NCBI RefSeq assembly: GCF_021608185.1
Contig: NZ_JAKIHN010000003.1
Coordinates: forward strand, 186,001 to 250,000
Source: Flavobacterium anseongense
Lineage (GTDB): Bacteria; Bacteroidota; Bacteroidia; Flavobacteriales; Flavobacteriaceae
Direction of reading: 5' to 3'
DNA: 64,000 nucleotides
Below the pieces are notes generated by a model. It did not search any database and had not been told where the DNA came from. It saw only the letters and a list, made by a program, of their open reading frames with translations. This document shows, piece by piece, positions 23,166 through 30,973 of the stretch (positions within the stretch are counted from its first letter, which is position 1; every line of letters starts with the position of its first letter). Made by a program: the position numbers and the translations under genes.

Positions 23166-26100
23166 TTAATTCAACCTAAATTTTACCTGCATTTTCTCCA
23201 ACTCAATCAGTAATTCGTTGGATATTTTAATTTTCAATTTTCGGCTTGGTAATGAAACTTTAGTCACGACTTGAATTTCTTCTTCAACAACCGGAATTTC
23301 AATATCAATTTCTTCAAGGCTTTCAACTTCAAAATTTTCTTCATCAACCGCTTCAACTTTCGGAAGAATTTCAGGAACTGCTTTTGCTTTATCAAACTCG
23401 ACGATTTCAAAAGTTACAGAGTTATCACCTTTATTTGATTGGAAAACCTTATTTAATTGTTCAATTGCATTTTTATGTAGCTCATTAATATCCATTTGAA
23501 TACTCAGTTTTTTGGCAAACTGTGGCAGTACATCCTGCAATTGTTTTACATCTGTAAATTGAATTCTTGGCTCTGATTTTTTTCCGGTTTCCCGATTTAC
23601 CCAACCGTCTTTTATGGTTACTTTAAAGTAAACAAATTGGTTGTTGACCAAGAAATGGCGGTACTTTAAATACTCTTCATCAAAAATTCGAAACTCGTGG
23701 CTTTCATCGTAACCTTCTAAAGTGAACATCGCCCAATCTTTCCCGTTTTTGGCTGTTCGGTATTGAACGTTGGTTACAATTCCGGCAAAAGTTAGTGTTT
23801 TGCCAATGTAATTCCCGAGGTCTTTTAAATTCTCCAGCTTACTGTTACAGAAATATTTCATTTCAAATCGGTAATCATCTAACGGATGTCCCGATATGTA
23901 AATTCCAACCACTTCTTTCTCTTTGGCTAATTTTTCCATCGTGTTCCATTCCTCGCATGGCGGAACAATAGGTTCTGCAATTTGAACATCGCTGCTTTCA
24001 CCGAACAAACTTACCTGAGATGAATTTTCATTTTCCTGAAATTTAGAACCATATCGAATTGCTTTTTCTAAAAATGTAATTCCTTCGCCTTCAATATGGA
24101 AATATTGCGCACGATGTGTGTTTTGAAAACAGTCAAATCCGCCGGCTAATGCCAAACTTTCAAATGCTTTTTTATTGGCGGCACGCAAATCAATTTTTTT
24201 AGCTAAATCGAAAATTGATTTATAAGGCTCGTCTTTTCTATTTTGAACAATTGTATCTACAGCATTCGCACCAACGCCTTTAACAGCGCCCATTCCGAAA
24301 CGAACGGCGTAATTATCGTTTACTGTGAATTTATAAAACGACTCATTCACATCAGGTCCAAGAACCTGCAATCCCATTCGTTTGCATTCCTCCATAAAGA
24401 ACGAAACCTGCTTGATGTCGCTCATGTTGTTGGATAAAACCGCCGCCATATATTCAGCCGGATAATTGGCTTTTAAATACGCCGTTTGATAGGCAATCCA
24501 GGCATAACAAGTTGAGTGTGATTTGTTGAAAGCATATTCGGCAAACGCTTCCCAGTCTTTCCAGATTTTTTCCAGTTTTTCTGCCGGATGTCCATTGGCT
24601 TCGGCTTGTGCGATAAATTTTGGTTTCATTTTATCCAAAACATCTTTCTGTTTTTTTCCCATAGCCTTACGCAAAACATCGGCATCACCTTTAGAGAATC
24701 CTGCCAATTTTTGGGACAGAAGCATTACCTGCTCTTGGTATACGGTAATTCCGTAGGTATCACTAAGTAATTCTTCGCATGCTTCTAAATCATATTCGAT
24801 TGGTTCTTCCCCATTTTTTCTTTTGATAAAACTCGGAATGTAAGCAATTGGTCCCGGACGATAGAGCGCATTCATCGCAATCAAATCGCCGAAAACTGTA
24901 GGCTTTAATTCCTTCATGTATTTCTGCATTCCGGCACTTTCGTATTGGAAAATCCCCACTGTTTCACCACGCTGGAAAAGCTCATATGTCTTCACATCAT
25001 CTATCGGAAATTCATCTGGATTTAAATCTTTTCCTGTTCTGTATTTTACCAGTTTTACAGTGTCTTTAATCAGCGTTAGGGTTTTCAGTCCCAAGAAGTC
25101 CATCTTTAATAATCCGGCACTTTCTACTACTGAGTTGTCAAATTGGGTAACAAATAAATCCGAATCTTTGGCGGTTGCAACCGGCACGAAATTGGTAATA
25201 TCACTTGGTGTGATGATAACACCGCAGGCGTGAATTCCGGTGTTTCTTAGATTCCCTTCTAAATGTTTTGCCTGATTTATAGTATCGGAACACAAACTTC
25301 CTTCTTTGGAAAGTGAAATTAATTCTCTTACTCTGTCAAACTCTTCAGGTCTTAATGTCTTTTTGATTAAGGCTTCGTCTTCGGATAAAAGTCGGGCTAA
25401 ATTCCATTTTGACGGCATCATTCCCGGAATTAACTTGGCTACTTTATCGGCTTCAAAAAGCGGTAAATCCATAACTCTTGCGGTGTCACGAATACTTGAT
25501 TTGGTTGCCATTGTTCCGTATGTGATGATTTGTGCCACTTGTTTGGAACCGTATTTCTGGATTACATAATCCATTACTTTGCTTCTTCCTTCGTCATCAA
25601 AATCGATATCAATATCGGGAAGTGAAACCCTATCCGGATTAAGGAAACGCTCAAAAAGCAGGTTGTATAGCAAGGGATCGATATTGGTAATTCCGAGACA
25701 ATACGCTACAACAGAACCAGCGGCAGAACCACGACCCGGGCCTACAGAAACTCCCATATTTCGGGCTTCGGCGATGAAATCCTGCACGATTAGGAAATAC
25801 CCCGGATAACCTGAATTTTCGATTGTCAATAATTCAAAATCAATGCGTTCTTTAATTTCAGGTGTGATTTCGGCGTATCTTCTTTTCGCGCCTTCATACG
25901 TTAAATGATGCAGGTATTTATTTTCTCCACGTTTGCCGCCATCTGCTTTATCTTCTTCTACTAAAAATTCATCTGGAATCTCAAATTTTGGAAGCAAAAC
26001 ATCGCGTGACAAATCGTAGATTTCAATTTTATTTACGATTTCTTGTGTATTGGTAATCGCCTCAGGTAAATCATGGAAGAGCTTTTTCATTTCTTCTCCC

Positions 26101-27680
26101 GACTTAAAATAATATTCCTGATTGTCTAATCCGTAGCGATAACCTCGACCTCGACCAATTGGCGTTGATTGTTTTTCGCCATCTCGAACGCACAATAAAA
26201 TATCATGAGCATTCGCATCTTCTTTATTGATATAGAAAACGTTATTCGTTGCAACGGTTTTTACATTGTGTTTTTTTGCTAATGCAATCAGCGAAGTATT
26301 TACCCGATTTTCGTCTTCTTGTTTGTGACGCATCAATTCGAGATAGAAGTCGTCTCCAAACTGTTCTTTCCACCAAAGCAACGCTTCTTCGGCTTGGTTT
26401 TCACCGATGTTTAAAATCTTACTTGGAATTTCTCCATATAAATTTCCGGACAAAACAATAATATCTTCTTTGTATTGCTGAATGGTTTTTCTATCAATTC
26501 TTGGTACATAATAAAACCCCTCGGTATAAGCTATGGACGATAATTTGGCCAAATTGTGATAACCTTTTTTAGTTTTAGCTAAGAAGACAATTTGGTAACC
26601 ATTGTCTTTTCGTGATTTGTCTTTTAAGTCATCACAAACGTAAAACTCACAACCTACAATAGGTTTGATAATAGTTTCCGTTGGTGCTTCTCCGGCTTCT
26701 TCCGAAGCTTTATTTTTGGCTGCGGCCGATTTATTATGGTATAAAATATCACGAACGAAATGAAAAGCACCCATCAAATTAGCATGATCCGTCATGGCAA
26801 CAGCAGGCATTTTATTGGCAACAGCCGCTTTTACCAAATCGGCTACGCTGATTGTGGATTGCAACACTGAAAACTGGGTGTGATTGTGCAGATGAACAAA
26901 ATCAACATCAGCTAAACTGTGATGAACTCCCTTTTCTTCCTGTGTTGGCGTTACAACTTCTTCTTTCTTTTGAAACTGTTTGCGAATTTCTTCTGAAGCT
27001 TGTTTCAGATTGATGTGTTTCAATCCGATTAGTTGAATTTCCTTTGGATTATTTTTACTGAATCTTTCAAAATAATCGGCAGGAACATCTAACTCTTCTT
27101 TGGTAAAAATTTCTCTTTTGATCAATTCCAGAAAGCAACGTGTGGTTGCCTCAACATCGGCAGTTGCATTATGTGCTTCCGCAAATGGCGTTCCGAAAAG
27201 ATATTGATGTAACTCGGTTAAAGTTGGCAATTTGAATTTCCCGCCACGACCACCGGGCAGTTTTAAAAGCGAGGCTGTAACTTCGGTACAGGTATCTAAA
27301 ACCGGCATCGAACTCATTTGAGATTGCACTCCCATTCGGTAAAATTCGCATCCCATAATATTGACATCAAAGCCAACATTTTGTCCGACGATGAATTTTG
27401 ATTTTGATAAAGCGGTATTGAATTTTTCTAAAACTTCTCTTAATTCTATTCCTTGGGCTTCGGCTAATTCGGTTGAAATTCCGTGAATTCTTTCTGCATC
27501 AAAAGGAATATTAAAACCTTCGGGTTTGACTAAATAATCCTGATGCTCAATAAGATTTCCCAACTCATCGTGCAACTGCCAGGCAATCTGGATGCATCTT
27601 GGCCAATTATTGGTATCGGTAATTGGAGCCGACCAACTTCTTGGCAAACCGGTAGTTTCGGTATCGAAAATTAAATACAT
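23166..27680 (-). CDS. dnaE: DNA polymerase III alpha subunit with N-terminal exonuclease domain
   Basis: The 1504 residues begin with a DnaQ-like 3'-5' exonuclease (LIFDTETTGLP with D6 and E8; HNATADVEATTRCF). A PHP domain (FVHLHNHTQFSVLQ, VAMTDHANLMG) and a family C polymerase core follow, the latter with GPGRGSAAGSVVAYCLG and PDIDIDFDDEGR, the catalytic aspartates. Next come helix-hairpin-helix segments, the beta-clamp motif QVSLF and an OB fold (LTFAGIVTNVQYRTAKNGK). The protein is the replicative polymerase. Fusion of the proofreading domain at the N-terminus differs from PolC, where it is inserted in PHP. Confidence 0.95.
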   Translation of the reverse strand: MYLIFDTETTGLPRSWSAPITDTNNWPRCIQIAWQLHDELGNLIEHQDYLVKPEGFNIPFDAERIHGISTELAEAQGIELREVLEKFNTALSKSKFIVGQNVGFDVNIMGCEFYRMGVQSQMSSMPVLDTCTEVTASLLKLPGGRGGKFKLPTLTELHQYLFGTPFAEAHNATADVEATTRCFLELIKREIFTKEELDVPADYFERFSKNNPKEIQLIGLKHINLKQASEEIRKQFQKKEEVVTPTQEEKGVHHSLADVDFVHLHNHTQFSVLQSTISVADLVKAAVANKMPAVAMTDHANLMGAFHFVRDILYHNKSAAAKNKASEEAGEAPTETIIKPIVGCEFYVCDDLKDKSRKDNGYQIVFLAKTKKGYHNLAKLSSIAYTEGFYYVPRIDRKTIQQYKEDIIVLSGNLYGEIPSKILNIGENQAEEALLWWKEQFGDDFYLELMRHKQEDENRVNTSLIALAKKHNVKTVATNNVFYINKEDANAHDILLCVRDGEKQSTPIGRGRGYRYGLDNQEYYFKSGEEMKKLFHDLPEAITNTQEIVNKIEIYDLSRDVLLPKFEIPDEFLVEEDKADGGKRGENKYLHHLTYEGAKRRYAEITPEIKERIDFELLTIENSGYPGYFLIVQDFIAEARNMGVSVGPGRGSAAGSVVAYCLGITNIDPLLYNLLFERFLNPDRVSLPDIDIDFDDEGRSKVMDYVIQKYGSKQVAQIITYGTMATKSSIRDTARVMDLPLFEADKVAKLIPGMMPSKWNLARLLSEDEALIKKTLRPEEFDRVRELISLSKEGSLCSDTINQAKHLEGNLRNTGIHACGVIITPSDITNFVPVATAKDSDLFVTQFDNSVVESAGLLKMDFLGLKTLTLIKDTVKLVKYRTGKDLNPDEFPIDDVKTYELFQRGETVGIFQYESAGMQKYMKELKPTVFGDLIAMNALYRPGPIAYIPSFIKRKNGEEPIEYDLEACEELLSDTYGITVYQEQVMLLSQKLAGFSKGDADVLRKAMGKKQKDVLDKMKPKFIAQAEANGHPAEKLEKIWKDWEAFAEYAFNKSHSTCYAWIAYQTAYLKANYPAEYMAAVLSNNMSDIKQVSFFMEECKRMGLQVLGPDVNESFYKFTVNDNYAVRFGMGAVKGVGANAVDTIVQNRKDEPYKSIFDLAKKIDLRAANKKAFESLALAGGFDCFQNTHRAQYFHIEGEGITFLEKAIRYGSKFQENENSSQVSLFGESSDVQIAEPIVPPCEEWNTMEKLAKEKEVVGIYISGHPLDDYRFEMKYFCNSKLENLKDLGNYIGKTLTFAGIVTNVQYRTAKNGKDWAMFTLEGYDESHEFRIFDEEYLKYRHFLVNNQFVYFKVTIKDGWVNRETGKKSEPRIQFTDVKQLQDVLPQFAKKLSIQMDINELHKNAIEQLNKVFQSNKGDNSVTFEIVEFDKAKAVPEILPKVEAVDEENFEVESLEEIDIEIPVVEEEIQVVTKVSLPSRKLKIKISNELLIELEKMQVKFRLN

Positions 27681-27788
27681 GCAAGCAAGGGATTAGGCAA
27701 AAGGCATTAGCCAAAAGCAAGTGTTATGATAAAAACAAAAATACATTTTAGCCGTCAAAAAATGAATTTTAGTTATCAACAAAAAACA

Positions 27789-27816
27789 AAAAAGCCACCT
27801 CAATTGAGATGGCTTC
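27789..27816 (-). terminator. Terminator of the RRM gene
   Basis: On the minus strand AAGCCATCTCAATTGAGGTG, then GCTTTTTT, forming a stem with a short loop. Confidence 0.75.
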
Positions 27817-27838
27817 ATTATTTATTATAGTGTGTAAA

Positions 27839-28177
27839 CTAGTATCTTCCTCTGTCTCCTCCACCGCGAGAGTTTCCTCCACCGCTGTAACTACCACCTG
27901 AACGGTTATTGTTAAAAGATCTTCTTTCTCCTTCCGGTTTTGGTTCCGATTTGTTAACTACGATAGTACGCCCTTCAACTGTTGCTCCGTTTAATTCATC
28001 AATAGCTTTTTGAGCTTCTGCATCATTAGACATTTCAACAAAACCAAATCCTTTACTTCTTCCAGTAAATTTATCAGTAATAATTTTAACAGAGTCAACT
28101 GTTCCATAAGCCTCAAAAGACTCTCTTAAATCTGCTTCGTCAATACTGAACGGAAGGCTTCCAACAAAAATATTCAT
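27839..28177 (-). CDS. RRM-type glycine-rich RNA-binding protein
   Basis: The 112 residues form one RNA recognition motif, with RNP2 as IFVGSLPF at the N-terminus and RNP1 as KGFGFVEM at about residues 43-50. A Gly/Arg/Ser-rich tail follows (SGGSYSGGGNSRGGGDRG). Such short RRM-RGG proteins occur in Bacteroidetes and cyanobacteria, often cold- or stress-linked, and probably bind single-stranded RNA. No specific target is seen. It has its own terminator. Confidence 0.93.
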   Translation of the reverse strand: MNIFVGSLPFSIDEADLRESFEAYGTVDSVKIITDKFTGRSKGFGFVEMSNDAEAQKAIDELNGATVEGRTIVVNKSEPKPEGERRSFNNNRSGGSYSGGGNSRGGGDRGRY

Positions 28178-28270
28178 ATTATATATTTAAAATTCGTTTA
28201 CAAATGTAGTTTAAAAAAAGCGTAAACTGCTATTAATTTGGACTTTATTATTTAATTAACAGAAAAACAA

Positions 28271-28296
28271 AAAAGAGGCATCGAAATGCCTCTTTT
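28271..28296 (-). terminator. Terminator of the DUF6252-like gene
   Basis: AAAAGAGGCATCGAAATGCC, then TCTTTT. A 7-bp GAGGCAT/ATGCCTC stem with CGAA loop lies about 100 bases after the gene end. A weaker hairpin, AATGTCCACTGGACATT, lies before it. Confidence 0.6.
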
Positions 28297-28398
28297 ATTG
28301 TAATTGAAAAATACCTAAAGCCTAACCAAAATAAAAACCGAATGTCCACTGGACATTTCCTTAATATCAAAGGTTTTAGTTTTATTTGTTACTCAAAA

Positions 28399-29115
28399 TT
28401 ATATTGATGGATAAATCGGTATTTTATAGAATTCCCCGTACTGGAAATTTAATATGGGATTGCCAAAAGGATTTCCGTTTGAATTGGCTGCATTGAATTT
28501 AAATTTACCTGTAATCGTGAAATTCACCTGATCATATTCTGTGATTTTAATTTCACCATTACTGTTTTGAACATTGGTAACTCTAATTCTGCAATTAACA
28601 TTTCCTCCGGCAACAGTAATTAAATCTCCCGCTAAATAGCCACTACCACGAGTAGCAATCGTTACGGCAGTAACAACTCCAGAGGCATTGACAGTAGTAT
28701 TAACTGTTAATCCGCTTCCTGTTCCGCCAGTTGTAGCAACAGCAGTACCACTGCTATAACCGGTTCCTCCATTAGTTAAACTTATGCTTCCCGTTGGACC
28801 CGGAACAGCAATGGTAGCATATTCTAATTCTATATCATTAAGATTAGAAGAATAAGTTGCCGAGTTATTGATATTTGTAGTACCTAAAACATACGTACCA
28901 ACGTTAGCACTACTTGTGTTCAAAGTAACTGTTTCATATGTTGTGAGTGCTTCGATACTTAATTTACCCGATGCATCAACATAAGCTCTTGCGTCATTGG
29001 CTCTCCAAAAAACGTCGTCTTTTAACCCTTGAAAACCAGGATTATTAAATTTCACATCTTCCTGGCAGGAAGAAAAAGCCACAACAGCGATAAATAGGGA
29101 CAAAAATCTTTTCAT
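28399..29115 (-). CDS. DUF6252-like lipoprotein with an inserted Gly-rich phage-type repeat
   Basis: From ATG 29115 the product has 238 residues. MKRFLSLFIAVVAFSSCQED is a lipoprotein signal with Cys17. The ends (DVFWRANDARAYVDASGKLS and VNFTITGKFKFNAANSNGNP) resemble DUF6252-type Bacteroidetes lipoproteins. The middle (about 115-185) holds two Gly/Thr-rich units, LTNGGTGYSSGTAVATTGG and IATRGSGYLAGDLITVAGG, of the kind seen in phage tail and virion proteins. An in-frame start at 29136 adds seven residues but blurs the signal. Function is unknown. Confidence 0.75.
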   Translation of the reverse strand: MKRFLSLFIAVVAFSSCQEDVKFNNPGFQGLKDDVFWRANDARAYVDASGKLSIEALTTYETVTLNTSSANVGTYVLGTTNINNSATYSSNLNDIELEYATIAVPGPTGSISLTNGGTGYSSGTAVATTGGTGSGLTVNTTVNASGVVTAVTIATRGSGYLAGDLITVAGGNVNCRIRVTNVQNSNGEIKITEYDQVNFTITGKFKFNAANSNGNPFGNPILNFQYGEFYKIPIYPSI

Positions 29116-29257
29116 TTTTAAAGTATTACTCCACAAAAATAACTTTTTAAAGTAAAAATGCTAACTAAATTTTAAAAAAATAATGTTAAAGTGAGATGTT
29201 GCAGCAAGTTAATATTTAAAAAGATGCGATTCGATTAGTTTGTTTTCAAAAAAAAGT

Positions 29258-29296
29258 TATCTTTGCACCCTTAAAAATAACGAGGTCGAGTACCTC
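29258..29296 (+). promoter_or_regulatory. Candidate -7 box and 5' UTR hairpin of rpsP
   Basis: TATCTTTG (29258-29265) fits the -7 consensus. A TTG at 29240 is present but only 15 bases away, shorter than usual. In the leader, GAGGT-CGAGT-ACCTC (29282-29296) forms a short hairpin before the ATG at 29315, a possible ribosomal-protein control site. Confidence 0.4.
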
Positions 29297-29314
29297 AAAT
29301 TAATCAAAAAGATT

Positions 29315-29998
29315 ATGTCAGTAAAAATTAGATTACAAAGACACGGTAAAAAGCAAAAGCCTTTTTATTGGATCGTAGCCGCAGATGCTAGATCAAAAAG
29401 AGATGGTAAATACCTTGAAAAATTAGGAACTTACAATCCAAACACCAATCCTGCAACTATTGATTTAAACCTTGACCAAGCGGTTCAATGGTTACACAAT
29501 GGAGCACAACCAACTGATACAGCTAGAGCAATCCTTTCTTATAAAGGTGCTTTGATGAAACATCACCTTGATGGTGGCGTTCGCAAAGGAGCTTTAACTC
29601 AAGAACAAGCTGATGCTAAATTAGCTAAATGGTTGGAAGAAAAAGCCGGAAAAGTTGATTCTAAAAAAGAAGGTTTATCAAAAGCACAAGCTGCTGCTAA
29701 AGCGAAAGCTTTAAAAGCTGAAAAAGAAGCTAATGAGAAACGTGCTAATGCCGCTATTGAAGCTGCAAAAGTAGTAGAAGAAGAAGTTGCTGAAGAAACT
29801 GCTGTTGAAGCTGTTGCTGACGAAGCTCCTGAAGCTGTAACTGAAGTTGCCGTTGAAGAAACTGCTGCTGAAGTTGCTACAGAAGAAGTTGTTGCTGAAG
29901 TAGCTGTAGAAGAATCTCCGGAAGTTGTAGCTGAAGAAGCTCCTGCTGTTGAGGAAGCTCCTGCTGCTGAAGAAGCTAGCGAAGAAACTGAAGCATAA
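29315..29998 (+). CDS. rpsP: 30S ribosomal protein S16 with long acidic C-terminal extension
   Basis: The true start is ATG 29315 (MSVKIRLQRHGKKQKPFYWI); a frame start at 29240 lies upstream of the promoter box. Residues 1-80 are the S16 core (RDGKYLEKLGTYNPNTNP, VQWLHNGAQPTDTARAILS). The remainder to residue 227 is a Lys/Ala linker and a tail of Glu, Ala and Val repeats. S16 usually has about 80-90 residues, though extended forms are known in Bacteroidetes. It heads a cluster with rimM. Confidence 0.95.
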   Translation: MSVKIRLQRHGKKQKPFYWIVAADARSKRDGKYLEKLGTYNPNTNPATIDLNLDQAVQWLHNGAQPTDTARAILSYKGALMKHHLDGGVRKGALTQEQADAKLAKWLEEKAGKVDSKKEGLSKAQAAAKAKALKAEKEANEKRANAAIEAAKVVEEEVAEETAVEAVADEAPEAVTEVAVEETAAEVATEEVVAEVAVEESPEVVAEEAPAVEEAPAAEEASEETEA

Positions 29999-30012
29999 TA
30001 CTTCAAGCAATT

Positions 30013-30537
30013 ATGCGTAAAGAGGATTGTTTCTATTTAGGTAAAATTGCTAAAAAATTTAGTTTCAAAGGGGAAGTACTCATCTATTTAGATACAGACG
30101 AACCCGAATTATATGAAAACATGGAATCAGTATTTGTTGAATTCAACAATAATCTGGTTCCATTTTTTATTGAAAACAGTTCATTGCACAAAAATGATTT
30201 CCTTCGCGTGCAATTTGAAGATGTGGATACCGAAGCTGAAGCCGACACGCTTCTCGGATGCGGAATTTATCTTCCCTTAAATATGTTGCCAAAACTCGAA
30301 GGCAATAAATTTTATTTTCACGAAGTCATTGGGTTCGAAATCGAAGACAAGCGTTTAGGCGTTTTCGGAAAAATTGTTTCCATAAATGACACAACAGCTC
30401 AGCCTTTATTTGAAGTTACTAACGGAAGTGTAGAAATTCTTGTTCCGATGATTGACCAGTTTTTGGTAAAAATCGACCGAGAAAACAAAAAGGTTATCAT
30501 GGATTTGCCGGAAGGTTTAGTTGAAATGTATCTTTAG
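30013..30537 (+). CDS. rimM: Ribosome maturation factor RimM
   Basis: The 174-residue protein has the N-terminal RimM domain (CFYLGKIAKKFSFKGEVLIY, LLGCGIYLPL) and the C-terminal PRC-barrel (VIGFEIEDKRLGVFGKIVSI, PMIDQFLVKIDRENKKVIMD). It aids 30S head assembly through S19 binding. It follows rpsP by 14 bases, a conserved pairing. The stop TAG sits 2 bases before the left inverted repeat of the four-helix-bundle cassette. Confidence 0.95.
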   Translation: MRKEDCFYLGKIAKKFSFKGEVLIYLDTDEPELYENMESVFVEFNNNLVPFFIENSSLHKNDFLRVQFEDVDTEAEADTLLGCGIYLPLNMLPKLEGNKFYFHEVIGFEIEDKRLGVFGKIVSINDTTAQPLFEVTNGSVEILVPMIDQFLVKIDRENKKVIMDLPEGLVEMYL

Positions 30538-30539
30538 CT

Positions 30540-30570
30540 AAATTCCAATATTTAAAATTCCAAATTCCAA
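30540..30570 (+). repeat. Left inverted repeat of the AATTCCAA family
   Basis: The 31-base repeat contains AAATTCCAATATTT and AAATTCCAAATTCCAA. It is perfect against 30943-30973 and against 6825-6855 in reverse complement. Confidence 0.9.
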
Positions 30571-30574
30571 TAAT

Positions 30575-30922
30575 ATGGACAAACCGTATGATTTAGAAGA
30601 AAGAACTTTTTTGTTTGCTAAAGAGTGTAGACTATATATTCAAAAATTACCCAAGACTATATCAAATATTGAAGACGGAAAGCAATTAATTAGATCATCA
30701 GGTTCTGTTGGAGCAAATTATATTGAGGCAAATGAAAAACTTGGTGAAAAAGATTTATCTTTTCGATTGAAAATTGCAAGAAAAGAAGCTAAAGAATCAA
30801 AATATTGGCTTCAATTACTTCAAGAGTTAAATCCTGAGTTTATATTTCTTTCTGAAAATTTAATTTATGAAGTTGAAGAATTGAGAAAGATACTTTCGAC
30901 TATAATTTCAAAAACATCCTAA
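30575..30922 (+). CDS. Four-helix-bundle protein (23S rRNA intervening-sequence / bAvd-like family)
   Basis: The 115-residue all-helical protein has the family hallmarks: an opening LEERTFLFAKECRLYIQKLP, the conserved RSSGSVGANYIEANEKLGEK at about residues 46-65, then RIARKEAKESKYWLQLL (here KIARKEAKESKYW). Relatives are encoded in 23S rRNA intervening sequences and include the Avd accessory protein of diversity-generating retroelements, which binds nucleic acid. No reverse transcriptase is near. The gene is boxed in by perfect inverted repeats, and rimM read-through probably drives it. Confidence 0.92.
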   Translation: MDKPYDLEERTFLFAKECRLYIQKLPKTISNIEDGKQLIRSSGSVGANYIEANEKLGEKDLSFRLKIARKEAKESKYWLQLLQELNPEFIFLSENLIYEVEELRKILSTIISKTS

Positions 30923-30942
30923 TTAAACCTGATTTCAAATTT

Positions 30943-30973
30943 TTGGAATTTGGAATTTTAAATATTGGAATTT
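30943..30973 (-). repeat. Right inverted repeat of the AATTCCAA family
   Basis: Perfect reverse complement of 30540-30570. Its last base is the first base of the TTG start proposed for the next gene. Confidence 0.9.

Larger units (their letters stand above)
30540..30973 (+). mobile_element. Four-helix-bundle cassette with perfect 31-bp inverted repeats
   Basis: Inverted repeats at 30540-30570 and 30943-30973 match over all 31 bases. Between them lies one 348-base gene, 4 bases from the left repeat and 20 from the right. The unit of 434 bases is inserted between rimM and the tRNA methyltransferase gene. It encodes no transposase. GCTAAATT occurs at 30537-30544 and again at 30976-30983, a possible target duplication that overlaps the repeat ends. 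Confidence 0.75.

Noticed and set aside
29599..30006. Long minus-strand frames opposite rpsP, rich in Ser/Ala or Phe/Ser
   Set aside because: They are the complement of the Glu/Ala/Val repeat tail of S16 and have no start signals or recognisable features.
30575..30922. Diversity-generating retroelement suggested by the Avd-like protein
   Set aside because: No reverse transcriptase, template repeat or variable repeat is present in the window.
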